Of a stretch of DNA of 64,000 nucleotides, positions 32,219 to 42,497 are shown one piece after another (the first letter of the stretch is position 1; each line of letters starts with the position of its first letter). The stretch is from Lactuca virosa. Lineage: Eukaryota; Streptophyta; Magnoliopsida; Asterales; Asteraceae. The position numbers were made by a program, and so were the translations under genes. The stretch spans positions 309,816,707-309,880,706 of the forward strand of contig CAKMRJ010002223.1 of NCBI GenBank assembly GCA_928212115.1, written 5' to 3'. Under the pieces are notes generated by a model that saw only the letters and a list, made by a program, of their open reading frames with translations, did not search any database and was not told where the DNA came from.

Positions 32219-33123
32219 AATACAAGTTGAACACAATGATAATTGTGTAAATGTTTGTTATAAACATCTTTCAAATGTTACTTATGTCATTTATAAGTCG
32301 TCAAAACATTTCCAACACTCTTTTAAAGTTATGTTACTTTCTAGTTATACAAAACTTTATTTTTAAAGTAAGAACATAACTTAGTAGATAAACGAGTCTC
32401 TCCAGTAACAGTCCAAGTAGAACATTAGTAAGCTATAATAGGTATAGTTTAGGGGAATGCTATTCATTACTTCTAGTACAATGAAGCACACAAAGATTCA
32501 ATACCATAAAGAACAGATAGTGAAGAGAATCAAATAAATACCATACAGAGAGAACACACAATTACTAGAAACAAACAGAACGTACAAGATAAAGTACAAA
32601 ACAAGCAAGTTAGGTTGCTATAGCATGAGAACACACATACAGGATCTAACTATACCAATGAATCACTAACTCATTGTTTTAAACAAAAGGTGCTAGTTAT
32701 ATTGGGTATACATGATCATATACTTTAATGTGAATTACATAGCTTGCAAGAGTTTGCAGAGGTCGTGTTTAGTTCCCCTAATCTCCTGACAGGGAGAGCG
32801 TATAGTAAGGGTTCTAGCCTTCACATTATAACCGTAATAAAACAAATATGTTTTTAGGTTATTAGTACATCTGCATGTCATTATAAACGACAACTGTGTA
32901 CTTACACTTCCCTTTCTTTCATAAAGTGACGATACCACTTGAAAGTCCAACCCAAACTATTTTCGAGTCAAGATAGTTAGAAACTAGGGAAAATATACAT
33001 CCTTACAAACGACAAACGGAACAGTCGAGTCTAGTACATAACAGAAGATGCCTTGGTAGAAGGATACGAGTAAAAGATAGGACCATAATGCTAGTCTTAT
33101 GATTCCTTAATGTATACATAACA

Positions 33124-33125
<2 letters not shown>

Positions 33126-33185
<60 letters not shown>
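33126..33185. repeat. (AT)n microsatellite in S1
   Basis: About 60 bp of AT dinucleotides. Confidence 0.95.
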
Positions 33186-33187
<2 letters not shown>

Positions 33188-34395
33188 ATAGGGTCCGACA
33201 GGTAATACGATGTGTGCCCTCCGCTTCATTTCATGTTCCTTGTTTGGTTGTCGGCTTGGAACGAATTCACCCAATCTATTTTCTACCCGATTCTATATAT
33301 GTATGCTTAGTATACCTTGAGTCATCATAAGGGTACCAGGTATGGGTCAGGTTATAGGACACAGAATCAAAGCACAGTTTCCCGATAAAGGGCTTAATCC
33401 ATTTTATTAAACCAGTACAATTTAAAAGACCTTAGGTGAGTAACTCTATAATACCTTAGTTTATACAAAATGTTTATGTATAAAACTAATACCCAATAGG
33501 TAGTTGGATGTGTGCTTTCCGCCTTAATTTCTGTTCCTCGTTTGGTTGTGGAATTAGGGCAGATTCACTCAATTAACTTTCTATCCGATATTAGATTCTA
33601 TATAGCAGTATAAACTAGGCTATTATAAATGTAGTCACTGTGGTCACTATTTTATTATAAGAAATAAGGGTTTTCTTAAAGAACTTCTTCATTAGATATA
33701 ACGGAAACATTACAATTAACTCCATGAGTAACAAGTGATTACACCAGGGTTATATATAACGATGATCTAACAACCAATGGAATGTGTGCTATCTGCCTTA
33801 ATTCTTGTTCCTTGTTTGGTTGTGAGCTTAGGGCAGATACGCACAATCGATTGTTTGTTTACTCTGAGTCTTATATAACTTGTACCCACTTAGTACCCAT
33901 AGAATGGGTTGTAGTGTCATTTTACTTAAACTTCCATCAAAGTAGAAAATATATGATTTTCTAGAGGAACAGGCGAACTTTTCAAAACAGGACTTACAAC
34001 TTACGACATTTTTACAACTACATGTTACAACTACATTTTTACCACCATTTTACATCTACATTTTTAACAACACTTTACAACTTAATTACATCACTAAACT
34101 CTTATGAACTCACCAACTTAATTGCTGATCAACTCTTTCAAATAACTTGTATTCTCAGGAGACTATTAGACATGTGCTCGTGCTGGGGATTCAGAAGATG
34201 AAGCATTATAGCTTCAAGTCTTGTTTTGTTATTTGTGTATGCATTCTATGTTTTGTGAACACACACATTTTAAACACTTTCTCTTGAAATGAAATGGTTG
34301 TTCATTACTTTCTTACCATATACATATCTCGTGATATTAAACATGACGTCCTCCACCCCTGAACGATTCCGCCATTCCGGTTTTGGGGTGTGACA

Positions 34396-34588
34396 GTTCG
34401 TCAGCAATCTCGACCTCTAAAGGACAATCTAACATGCCTGAAGACTTAGAAAACCTCTTTCTAAGAGGCAGAGACACAAATGATTGGGTAGCCCCTGAGT
34501 CAAATAACACCTGAACTGGGATGTCCTTCACATGGAACGATCCTAAATATAACACATAAACACGACACATAAATATCATAACCGACAT
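34396..34588 (-). pseudogene. B protease, N-terminal part
   Basis: Reads VQVLFDSGATQSFVSLPL, with the retropepsin active site Asp-Ser-Gly-Ala, ending where S1 is inserted. The remainder lies at 30763-30958. It would mature the polyprotein. Confidence 0.75.
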
Positions 34589-34843
34589 GTAATAAGAGTT
34601 AGGGAGAAGAACACATATACGTCACCACATTCGGTACGACACGCGCCTCCTCGGCGGTCAACTAAAAGGCTTGGCTCCTCACCACTGGAGCATCTGTCTT
34701 GCCCTGTCGGCCATCCATGATCCGCTGGGTCGCTGGAGCTGGCGCTGCTACTGTCAATCTCGGGCAGTTAGCCTATTGTGGGCCTTCTGATTGCAATTAA
34801 AGAAAATCATTTATGATGTCTGAAAGGTGGGGGTAGGCGTAGT

Positions 34844-34885
34844 ACAATCCTTTCCAAAGTGCCCAGTCTTGCCGCACTTATAGCA
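34844..34885 (-). pseudogene. B zinc knuckle
   Basis: On the minus strand CYKCGKTGHFGKDC, a complete CX2CX4HX4C nucleocapsid knuckle between gag and protease. Neighbouring sequence (34589-34843) is a degraded Pro/Ala-rich linker. Confidence 0.75.
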
Positions 34886-34954
34886 GCCTGATAACCCTAG
34901 TCTACAAACCCCCCCATGTGGGTTGTCGCGCCTAAGGTTTCTTCCCAGAAACCC

Positions 34955-35408
34955 CTAAGGTTTCTTCCCAGAAACCCCAGTAACCTGCCCGACCACTTCC
35001 TTCCTCTTTTTGATGTGCTCTATATCAATCTCCCTCGCCCTCGCTCTCGCAATCATGTCATCCAAAGTTGGGCATGCCGAGTAGCTGACATGCTTCCGAA
35101 TGTCAGCTCTCAACATGTCGTGGTAGCGGGTCTTCCACATCTCCTCATCCCCCGCGTATTGAGGCACCAGTAAGGCCCTCTGCCCAAACTTGGTGGTAAT
35201 CTCCGCCACCAAATTAGTCGTCTGCCTCATATCCATAAACGCCCTGGCCAGCTGCTGAAGCTCCACAACCAACGCAAACTCATCCCTAAACCTGGTCACA
35301 AAGTCCAACCATCTCATAGCCTCAATGGCCGGGGTTCCCAATGTATCACTGACCGCCTCCCACCAATCTCGAGCTCGGTTCCTCAAACATCCTGCAGCAT
35401 ACCGGACC
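34955..35408 (-). pseudogene. gag: B gag, C-terminal part
   Basis: The minus-strand frame starts VRYAAGCLRNRARDWWEAV, then WLDFVTRFRDEFA, FGQRALLVPQYAGDEEM, and a basic end (HIKKRKEVVG). It is the second half of a gypsy gag domain; the first half is at 43349-43763 on the other side of C, and the frames join through C's target duplication. It forms the capsid. A duplicated short stretch (GGTTTCTTCCCAGAAACCCC-like, 34936-34979) lies at its end. Confidence 0.8.
35404..35408. other. Target duplication of C, left copy
   Basis: ggacc, against ggatc at 43349-43353; one transition apart. Confidence 0.75.
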
Positions 35409-36257
35409 TATTGGATTTGGTGTCTAAGCCCATAACTATAATTGGTATGTACTTGAATTGATTGCAGCACAGTCCTTTTGGGTTGCCCTCAAATCTAGCA
35501 ACAGGACAAGGAAATTATGAAAGGAGAGATATTGATTTATTATAAGATTAATAAATTAATATAAATGATTTATTAATATGTTAAAGGAGTAATATATTAA
35601 TTAGAAATCATAAGGATTAATTAATAGTTAGCTAGAAATTAATTAGAATTAATTTTGGGGTTAATTGTATTAATTATAAAGTGCAGGGACTAGTTTGCAA
35701 TTATCAAATAATTGAGTGGAAGGCTCCAGAACCTTCTTGGAAGGAGGTGGACGAAATCTATAGGGGAAACCCTAAGGATTTCGTCCAAGGGGCTTGGATA
35801 AGGCCTTTGGATTAGCTTAGGCGCCAAGCAAAGGAGTATTAGGGTTTTCCCTAAACCCTAGATCCCTCAGCTATATAAGGAGCCTCCCAGCTCCTAAATT
35901 CGGCCACTCCTTCCCTTGTGAAACCCTAGGGCCGATTTTTGCATACCCTCTCTCTGTCCTTCAAGTTTCCTTCTTGCTAGCGTTTGGGTGTGACTCCATT
36001 AGAGGCATTACATTTGTGGTGCTAGGCTTCCAAGAAGATCAAGTTCAAGAGGATTAACAATTGTTTGCTATAACAATTGAAAGGTATGTAATTCTAAAAC
36101 CCTAGTTTGTTAATTTCGAAAATAGCCTCTCTCCTCTAGGGTTCTTGTTTTGCAATTCAAAGTTATATGTTCAATAGTTAAAACATAGATCCAAAGTAGG
36201 TTGCATGTGAACTTAGGAATTGTTTTCTAGTTTATTTGTTTCACCAAAAACTCATTA
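35409..36257 (+). repeat. 5' LTR of C
   Basis: Starts TATTGG (mutated from TGTTGG) and ends CTCATTA (CCATCA in the other LTR). It has a TATATAA box (35873-35879) preceded by telo-box AAACCCTA words, and the donor AAAG|GTATGT at 36084. Confidence 0.85.
35873..35879 (+). promoter_or_regulatory. TATA box of C
   Basis: TATATAA with AAACCCTAG about 20 bases upstream (35852-35860), an arrangement found in plant promoters. The same pair is present in the 3' LTR (TATATAA 42961-42967). Confidence 0.55.
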
Positions 36258-36258
36258 G

Positions 36259-36270
36259 TGGTATCAGAGC
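36259..36270 (+). other. Primer-binding site of C
   Basis: TGGTATCAGAGC one base after the LTR, complementary to initiator tRNA-Met. Confidence 0.85.
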
Positions 36271-36299
36271 CATTGTTTGTTTTAAATTGAATTGCTATA

Positions 36300-36460
36300 A
36301 TAGTTGAATCGCAAATTAGGGTTTATAGCTATTAAACCCTAAAGGCCAAAATTTTCGATTTTTAGGGTTTTGGTTTAAAGGGTTTTCGAAAAACCCTAGC
36401 ATCCATGAACCCTAATCGAAATTAGGGTTAGGGTTTTGAAAACCCTAGCCTCCTCCCTTG
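36300..36460 (+). promoter_or_regulatory. Cluster of telo-box words in C leader
   Basis: At least eight AAACCCTA/TAGGGTTT-type words in about 160 bases, including TTAGGGTTAGGGTTTT (36420s), within the predicted intron. Telo-boxes bind plant Myb-like and Polycomb-recruiting factors; a role here is inferred. Confidence 0.5.
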
Positions 36461-37124
36461 ATTTTCGAAATTTACTTGGTAATTTACGGTTTTTTGTTTT
36501 GGGATAATTGTTGCCTTATTGGATAATTGAGAAAAATAAGGAAATTATCCTATCCCCATATTTTCGAAATCTAGATGGGATATGGATTAGGATGAAATTA
36601 ATTGTTTAATTTAATTAGATAATCTTTACAAGATTTAATAAATTAGTTAAAAGTTAATTAATAGATAAATATTAAATCTAGTTATTTGGTTTATTTTAAA
36701 CTTAAAATTAATGGCTTAATTTTCTAAATTTATATATAAACCCTAAAGTTTTAAAAAGTTTAAAACACACCTTACATATATTATAATTAAAAGTTAAATA
36801 TTATATATGTATAAGAATATGGTCAGTCAAATCGCTAGTATGCCTCATTCACGAAGCTAGTCTATAAGGGGGTATAACGAAACTGCCTATAAAATGGTAG
36901 TTGAATGGGTGTCCACTCTCACCCACCGCTTCCTTGATTAGTGGAGGGTCGTTAGCAGAACAGATTTGATAGGACAACTACATCTCATTAAAAGTATAAT
37001 GTTATTAAATAAAGTACTAGAACATTATTTTACAAAATCCCAACTCTAGTTACTTTAGGAAAAATGTGAAAAGTATGCTAATCCATGAAATTGCACAGTA
37101 TGCTTTATTGTACGTTAGTAGAGC

Positions 37125-37145
37125 GTGTGTGGATTACCAGCACAC
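37125..37145 (+). promoter_or_regulatory. C leader hairpin 1
   Basis: Stem GTGTGT/GCACAC closing loop GGATTACCA. The stem matches G and K1, but the loop palindrome is lost in this copy. Confidence 0.5.
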
Positions 37146-37203
37146 TAATTGGCACTAATAAAGAGTAGTAATGGGTATCTCATAATTATCATTTTGGTGG
37201 AGT

Positions 37204-37224
37204 GTGTGTGGTGTACCGGCACAT
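37204..37224 (+). promoter_or_regulatory. C leader hairpin 2
   Basis: Stem GTGTGT/GCACAT (two G-U pairs) closing loop GGTGTACCG, 79 bases after hairpin 1. Confidence 0.5.
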
Positions 37225-37581
37225 CAATAGTTAATGATAAACACAATGAGGTTACCAAGCACATTTGCATGGTTATTCACATCTTGTTTGTGATCCTCGG
37301 TATCCCAGTCACAAATAGAAGAGCATAATACGAGATTAAAACATGCCATTGAATTGGTGAATCATCTAATGGTGGAATTAGGAATTTCACTTCGTTTATT
37401 TCGTCTAATGGTGGAATTGGTGAATCTTCATTCACCTACCTTTATGAAATTTAGATTTGGATCTCGGCATCCCATTTGTAAGTTGTGAATCTTTATAGTT
37501 GGATCCTAACCTTGATATTATATCTTTGGGTTATTATATTGAGGTATCTTGAAATCTAACTAAAACTTTATTTCTTTTCAG

Positions 37582-38480
37582 ATGTCTACTCCTGAAAACA
37601 CTTCTGCTTCATCATCCTCCAACCACAACTTCTCTTTGCTCAACATTTGCTCCAAAGTCGTTATGGATGGCTCTAACTATAACGATTGGATGCGTAACAA
37701 CAAGATGCCGCTTCGATTTGAGGAGAAAGAGTATGTCCTTCAAAAGGATCTCAAAGAGCTTGATGAGTCTTAAGCTACTCCTGAAGAATATGCTGCCTAC
37801 AAGAAACACTATGTTGATGCTACCAAAGTGGCATGCATCATGGTCGCAACCATGTCCCCAGAACATGTAGAGGTACGATGAGGAGTACTGGCCCTTTGAG
37901 ATGAACAAGGACCATATGGAAAAGTACCATAAGCGAGCTCGTCAAGAAAAGTTTGAAGTAGTCAAGTCACTCATGGCTTGCAAGATGAAAGAAAGGGAGT
38001 CGGTTGTATCTCATGTGCAAAGAATGCAACGCTACATAGAGCGTTTGGTCAAGCTCAACATTCACTTTGATGAGGAATTGGCCATTGACATGGTCTTGAA
38101 CTCATTACCTGATTGTTATGGTCAGTTTATCCTAACTTACCATTTGAACAACACTAAGCAGACACTGGCCCAATTGCACAACTTGTTGCAGACAGATGAA
38201 GTAGGGATGAAGGGTAAAAGTATAGCCTCCACTCCTGCAAGTGCCCCTGTCTTGGCTATTGGACAGGGAAAGGGGAAAAAGAGGAAAGGTCCTCCTAAGA
38301 AAAATTGGAAGAGCAAGGCTCAAGCTGGGTCATCTACAAATGGCCCAAAGGCTAAGCCTAATGCTACCATTCCCCATGTTTCTGATCCAAAGGATGCTGA
38401 TTGATTTTATTGCAATGACAAAGGGCACTGGAAGAGAAGCTGCCCAAAATATTTGCAGGATATCAAAGATGGAAAAGTGA
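37582..38480 (+). pseudogene. gag: C gag with nucleocapsid knuckle
   Basis: Starts MSTPENTSASSSS at the ATG after the acceptor-like CAG. The N-terminal part has FEEK/YVLQKD wording; a TAA at 37771 and a frameshift near 37870 separate it from a 167-residue frame with MACKMKERESVVSHVQRMQ, LNSLPDCYGQFILTYH and LLQTDEVGMKG, a UBN2-type capsid. A basic region (GKGKKRKGPPKKNWK) leads to the knuckle FYCNDKGHWKRSC, whose first Cys codon has become a TGA stop (38401). It forms particles and packages RNA. Confidence 0.8.
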
Positions 38481-38629
38481 AGCCATCTTCAGCAGGTATT
38501 TACACTATTTCTTCTAATAACTCATTATCTTCTCGTGCATGGGTCCTTGATACAGGATGTGGTTTTCACATCTGTTCTGATTTGCAGGGGCTAAAATAAA
38601 GTGAGGAGATAGAGCGAGGAAGGATAAAC
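38481..38629 (+). pseudogene. C protease
   Basis: In the frame following the knuckle, WVLDTGCGFHICSDLQGLK carries the copia aspartic protease site Asp-Thr-Gly. A TAA at 38597 interrupts it. It would process the polyprotein. The rest of the domain runs into the next frame segment at 38630. Confidence 0.7.
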
Positions 38630-39851
38630 TTGATCATGGGAAACAAGAAGTCTTCACCAGTGACCAATATAGGAGTTTATCAACTTTTGCTTAGTAATGA
38701 TGTTAGATTTGATTTATTGAATTGTTACAATTTGGCTGAGATGACGAGAAACATTATTTCATTTCATGCATTGTTCAGACAAGGTTTTAAATATCCTTTT
38801 AATGATTTGAATGGTTCAATTTCTGTTTATAAGAATGGTGTTTTCGTGTTTGAATCTTTACCTTGTGATGGTGTGTATGAAACAGTGACTTGTATTGATA
38901 GCTTAGGAAATAGTGTGTTTAATATTGACTTGTCTAATAGTGTAGACAAGGCATGCTTGTGGCATTGTCGTCTTGGACACATTAACAAAAAACGCATAGC
39001 CCAACTCCAAAAGGATGGAGTGTTGGAATCATTTGACCTAAAATCAGATGATATATGTGAATCTTGTCTTTTAGGAAAGATGACGAAATCACCATTCATA
39101 GGGTCTTGTGAAAAGAGGTGAAGGTCTGTTGGATCTCATACATACAGATGTATGTGGGCCCTTCAGATCAACTACAACTAATCGATTCTATGTGACTTTC
39201 ACTGATGATTATAGCAGATATGGCTATATCTACTTAATCAAACATAAGTCAGAAACATTTGAAAAGTTCAAAGAGTTTAAGCATGAGGTCGAGAATCAAT
39301 TGGGCAGGAAGATAAAGGTACTTAGGTTTGATAGAGGCGGGGAGTATCTTAGTATCGAGTTCAACGACTATCTAAAAGAATGTTGGATAGTCTCACAATT
39401 AACTCCTCCTAGGACACCACAGTTAAATGGTGTAGCTGAGAGGCGTAATCGAATCTTGTTAGACATGGTTCGTTCTATGATGAGTCGTGCTTCGCTTCCT
39501 ATTCACTTCTGGGGGTATGCCTTAGAGACAGCCGCCCGCATCCTCAATCTTGTCCCTACATAGAAGGGTGCCAAAACACCTCACGAAATGTGGACGGGGA
39601 AGGTTCCCTCGTTAGCACATATTAAATTCTGGGGTTGTGAAGCTTTCGTAAGATGAGAGACTCTCGCCAAGCTAGCAGCTACAAGTGAAAAATGTGTTTT
39701 CATTGGTTACACAAAGCGGTCTTTTGGATATTTGTTCTATAGACCTAATGAAAACGTGGTCTTTGTAGCACGAAGAGGAGTCTTTCTAGAAAGAGAGCTC
39801 ATATTCAAAGAGGACAGTGGGAGCACCATAGACCTTGAATAAATTCAAGAG
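38630..39851 (+). pseudogene. C integrase
   Basis: The first segment (38630-39118) contains the protease end and the GAG-pre-integrase zinc region: LWHCRLGHINKKRI ... CESCLLGKMTKSPF. The core (39108-39563) holds the D,D,E residues in LIHTDVCGPF, RFDRGGEYLS and GVAERRNRILLD. After a TAG at 39561 the frame continues with TPHEMWTGKVPSL and KCVFIGYTKRSFGY to a TAA near 39841. A frameshift near 39110 and three stops break it. It inserts the cDNA into host chromatin. Confidence 0.85.
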
Positions 39852-40694
39852 TTGGACAATGAAGGAACCTTAGATGACACTAGCACTCAACCAGAGGAAA
39901 CAGTTCCTGTTGAACCAGTTGATAACCCATTACCTCTTCGAAGATCTACTAGGGTGAGTGTGCCACCTGAGTTGTATGGTTTTCATATTACTTCAGATAG
40001 TGACACATTCATCAGTGATAGGACACTGGTAAATTTAGATGAACCTGTTACTTACAAGGAAGCAATGGCAGGCCCAGAGGCTTCCAAGTGGAAAGAGGCA
40101 ATGGACAGCGAGATTAAGTCCATGTATGACAACCAAGTTTGGAATTTGGTTGATAGTGCACCAGGTCGTAAGACAGTTGGGTGCAAATGGATCTTCAAGA
40201 AAAAGACAGACATGGATGGAAATGTGCACACATTCAAGGCTCGACTGGTTGCAAAAGGTTTCACTCAAACCCCAGGGGTTAACTATGATGAGACCTTCTC
40301 GCCAGTAGCTAAGATTAAATCTATTAGGATATTGCTCGCCATAGCTGCCTTTCATGACTATGAAATCTGGCAGATGGATGTCAAGATTGCTTTCCTTAAT
40401 GGGAAGTTGGCTGACGATGTTTACATGAATCAGCCAGAGGGTTTTGTTGATGCAAAGTTTCCCAATAGATTGTGCAAGCTTGAGAAATCCATTTATGGAT
40501 TGAAACAAGCATCTCGTAGCTGGAATCTTTGCTTCCATGAGAAAGTCAAAGAGTTTGGTTTCTCTAGAAGTGAAGATGAGTTTTGTGTGTATATCAAGGC
40601 TAGTGGGAGTATAGTAATTTTTCTGGTGTTATATGTCGATGACATATTACTCATTGGTAACGATGTTCCAACCTTGAAAGATGCTAAGTCTTGA
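39852..40694 (+). CDS. C reverse transcriptase, open segment
   Basis: A 280-residue open stretch. After an acidic spacer with RRSTRVSVPPELYGF it contains the whole copia RT core: EAMDSEIKSMYDNQVWNLV, CKWIFKKKTD, FKARLVAKGFTQ, ETFSPVAKIKSIRILLA, QMDVKIAFLNG (first Asp), QPEGF, LCKLEKSIYGLKQASRSW and LYVDDILLIGND (catalytic Asp pair kept). It ends at a TGA at 40692, but the same frame continues. All catalytic residues are present. Confidence 0.85.
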   Translation: MDNEGTLDDTSTQPEETVPVEPVDNPLPLRRSTRVSVPPELYGFHITSDSDTFISDRTLVNLDEPVTYKEAMAGPEASKWKEAMDSEIKSMYDNQVWNLVDSAPGRKTVGCKWIFKKKTDMDGNVHTFKARLVAKGFTQTPGVNYDETFSPVAKIKSIRILLAIAAFHDYEIWQMDVKIAFLNGKLADDVYMNQPEGFVDAKFPNRLCKLEKSIYGLKQASRSWNLCFHEKVKEFGFSRSEDEFCVYIKASGSIVIFLVLYVDDILLIGNDVPTLKDAKS

Positions 40695-41591
40695 CTTGGA
40701 AAGTGTTTTGCCATGAAAGACCTTGGAGAAGCTGCCTATATTATTGGGATTAGAATATTTAGAGATAGATAGAAGAGACTAATTGGACTTAGTCAGAGAA
40801 CATACTTGGATAAGGTACTAAAGAGGTTTAATATGGAAAATTCCAAGAAGGGAGAGCTACCTATCCAAAGCAATACCAAATTGAGTATGACTCAATGCCC
40901 GAGTACAGATGAGGAAATAGTTGACATGAGTCGTGTACCTTATGCTTCCGCTGTCGGATCGATCATGTACGCTATGACATGTACTCGCCCTGATGTGGCA
41001 TTTGCTTTGAGCATGGTCAGTCGCTATCAGGGAAACCCGGGTAGAGCTCATTGGATAACGGTTAAGAATATACTCAAGTATGTGCGAAGGACAAAGGACT
41101 GGGTCCTTGTGCTTGGTGGCAATGATACTTTGAGAGTAGATGGTTACAGTGATGCCAGTTTTCAAACCGATAGAGATAACTTCCGTTCTCAGTATGGCTG
41201 GGTATTTTTACTAAATGGAGGAGCGGTTACTTGGAAAAGTTTCAAGCAAGATACGGTGGCTGATTCTACTTGTGAATCAGAGTACATAGCAGCGAGTGAA
41301 GCGTCGAAAGAAGCAGCTTGGTTGAGGAACTTCATCGGAGATCTTGGAGTTGTTCCAACCATCCAGGAGCCTATGGAACTGTTTTGCGATAATGAGGGAG
41401 CGGTTGCCTTAACTAAGGAACCCAAAGATCATGGTAAAACCAGGCATATCGACAAAAAGTACCATTTCATCAGGCATGGAGGACAAGAAGGCCATCTTGT
41501 ACTAAAGAGGGTGTCATCTGAAGATAACCCAGCAGACCCCCTCACAAAGGGTATCAGTAGGCTAAGCATATTCAGCATGCTCGGAGCATAG
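40695..41591 (+). CDS. C RT thumb and RNase H
   Basis: After the TGA the frame reads LGKCFAMKDLGEAAYIIGI, has a further TAG near 40769, then is open from 40806 to the natural stop at 41589. That part includes VPYASAVGSIMYAMTCTRPD, LRVDGYSDASFQTDRD (RNase H first Asp), DSTCESEYIAASEASKEAAWL (Glu) and ELFCDNEGAVAL (Asp), then TRHIDKKYHFIR and the end ADPLTKG. It degrades RNA in the RNA-DNA hybrid and generates the polypurine primer. Confidence 0.85.
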
Positions 41592-42483
41592 GACTAAAAG
41601 ATGATATTAGTTTTAATAGTTAGATTAGTTTAGTTCAGAAACTTGTTAGAAAGTAAATGTAATTGACTTTTGGTGATTAAATAAAAAAAGTATTGTTTAT
41701 GAGTTTGTTTACTACCTTTTGTCAATTGTTTATTATTGTGTTTCATTTTTGGCATGTTTTTACTTCCCGAATCATATGATTATTCAAACTCCACAGTCGC
41801 TCGTACTTTTGGAAGTAAGTAGTGAATTAAGACTGTCGTGAATTGGATTGCAGATTGTCTAAGGATATACATGGCAATAGAATTGTTGTAATGTTCATGA
41901 GTACTCAGAAATTGAGATTTGAGTATTGGATAAACCCTCGCTCAGAGTATCACTTCATGGAATTCATCACGAGTAATACTGAGACGATAATATATTATAA
42001 TCTTGAAACGAAAATATATGAGTTGTAATTTACAAAGTCGGTTATACATTGGTGATACGAAAACGCATCAGTAACTTGGTGTTATAAAACGTATTGTCAT
42101 GTATAATTTGATGAGTAAAAGATACAAGCATATTAGTCAACGTTTATTCATTCCTTTTGCCTTAACCGGAAAACCGATATATGTGGGCCCCTCGATGATT
42201 TGGTGTTGACTTATGTGTTGGGCCTAACCAGGACTAAATTGATGTGTTCAATTAGAAGTCCTACATCATCACAAATCAGAAATCGGGAAACATAGATTCT
42301 GGACAAAGAGATTGATTACATTCCATGTCTTATCTCTGGGGATATCTTGCAGAACGAAGGATTATATGATCACTTATCTAAGGACATGTAACTGACTGGG
42401 TCAGAGTTCAGCAGTAGCTTTTGGAAGCTACAATTTGCTGGTCAAATATAGAAGTCATACTACCAATCATAGTTACAGACTTA
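41592..42483 (+). other. C long conserved 3' UTR
   Basis: About 890 bases without a gene between the stop codon and the polypurine tract. It shares blocks with K1 and K2 (see the exact 19-base match 42074-42092). One 61-residue ORF (41843) is not supported by comparison. Confidence 0.6.
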
Positions 42484-42497
42484 TCCAAGTGGGAGAC
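42484..42497 (+). other. Polypurine tract of C
   Basis: TCCAAGTGGGAGAC immediately before the LTR start TGTTGG. Confidence 0.8.

Larger units (their letters stand above)
30959..34395 (+). mobile_element. S1: solo LTR of a Ty3/gypsy element (3.4 kb)
   Basis: Runs TGTGACAACCCG to GGGTGTGACA, flanked by an exact five-base duplication, with no PBS, coding region or second LTR. Such solo LTRs arise by recombination between the two LTRs of a full element. It contains the palindromic word GTGTGCGGCCGCACAC and variants (31162-31930), a donor-like CAG|GTGAGT at 32157 followed by CATACCCC, a 13-G run (32206-32218), a TA microsatellite (33126-33185) and three repeats of a GTTCCTTGTTTGGTTGT-like word (33235, 33534, 33809). 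The short ORFs inside are chance. Confidence 0.85.
36084..37581 (+). other. Predicted leader intron of C
   Basis: Donor AAAG|GTATGT in the LTR; acceptor TTTATTTCTTTTCAG directly before the gag ATG at 37582, with a branch-like CTAACTAAAAC about 25 bases upstream. Removal of 1,498 bases would take out the PBS and both leader hairpins and bring the ATG to the exon start. Equivalent sites occur in K1 and G. Not tested by any transcript here. Confidence 0.5.

Noticed and set aside
33003..33188. Open frame of Tyr-Ile repeats on the minus strand
   Set aside because: It is only the AT microsatellite in S1 read in frame.
36300..36460. Interstitial telomere array
   Set aside because: The AAACCCTA words are scattered with spacers, not a continuous TTTAGGG array.
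41843..42028. 61-residue ORF in C's 3' UTR
   Set aside because: The frame is not maintained in the related 3' UTR of K1.
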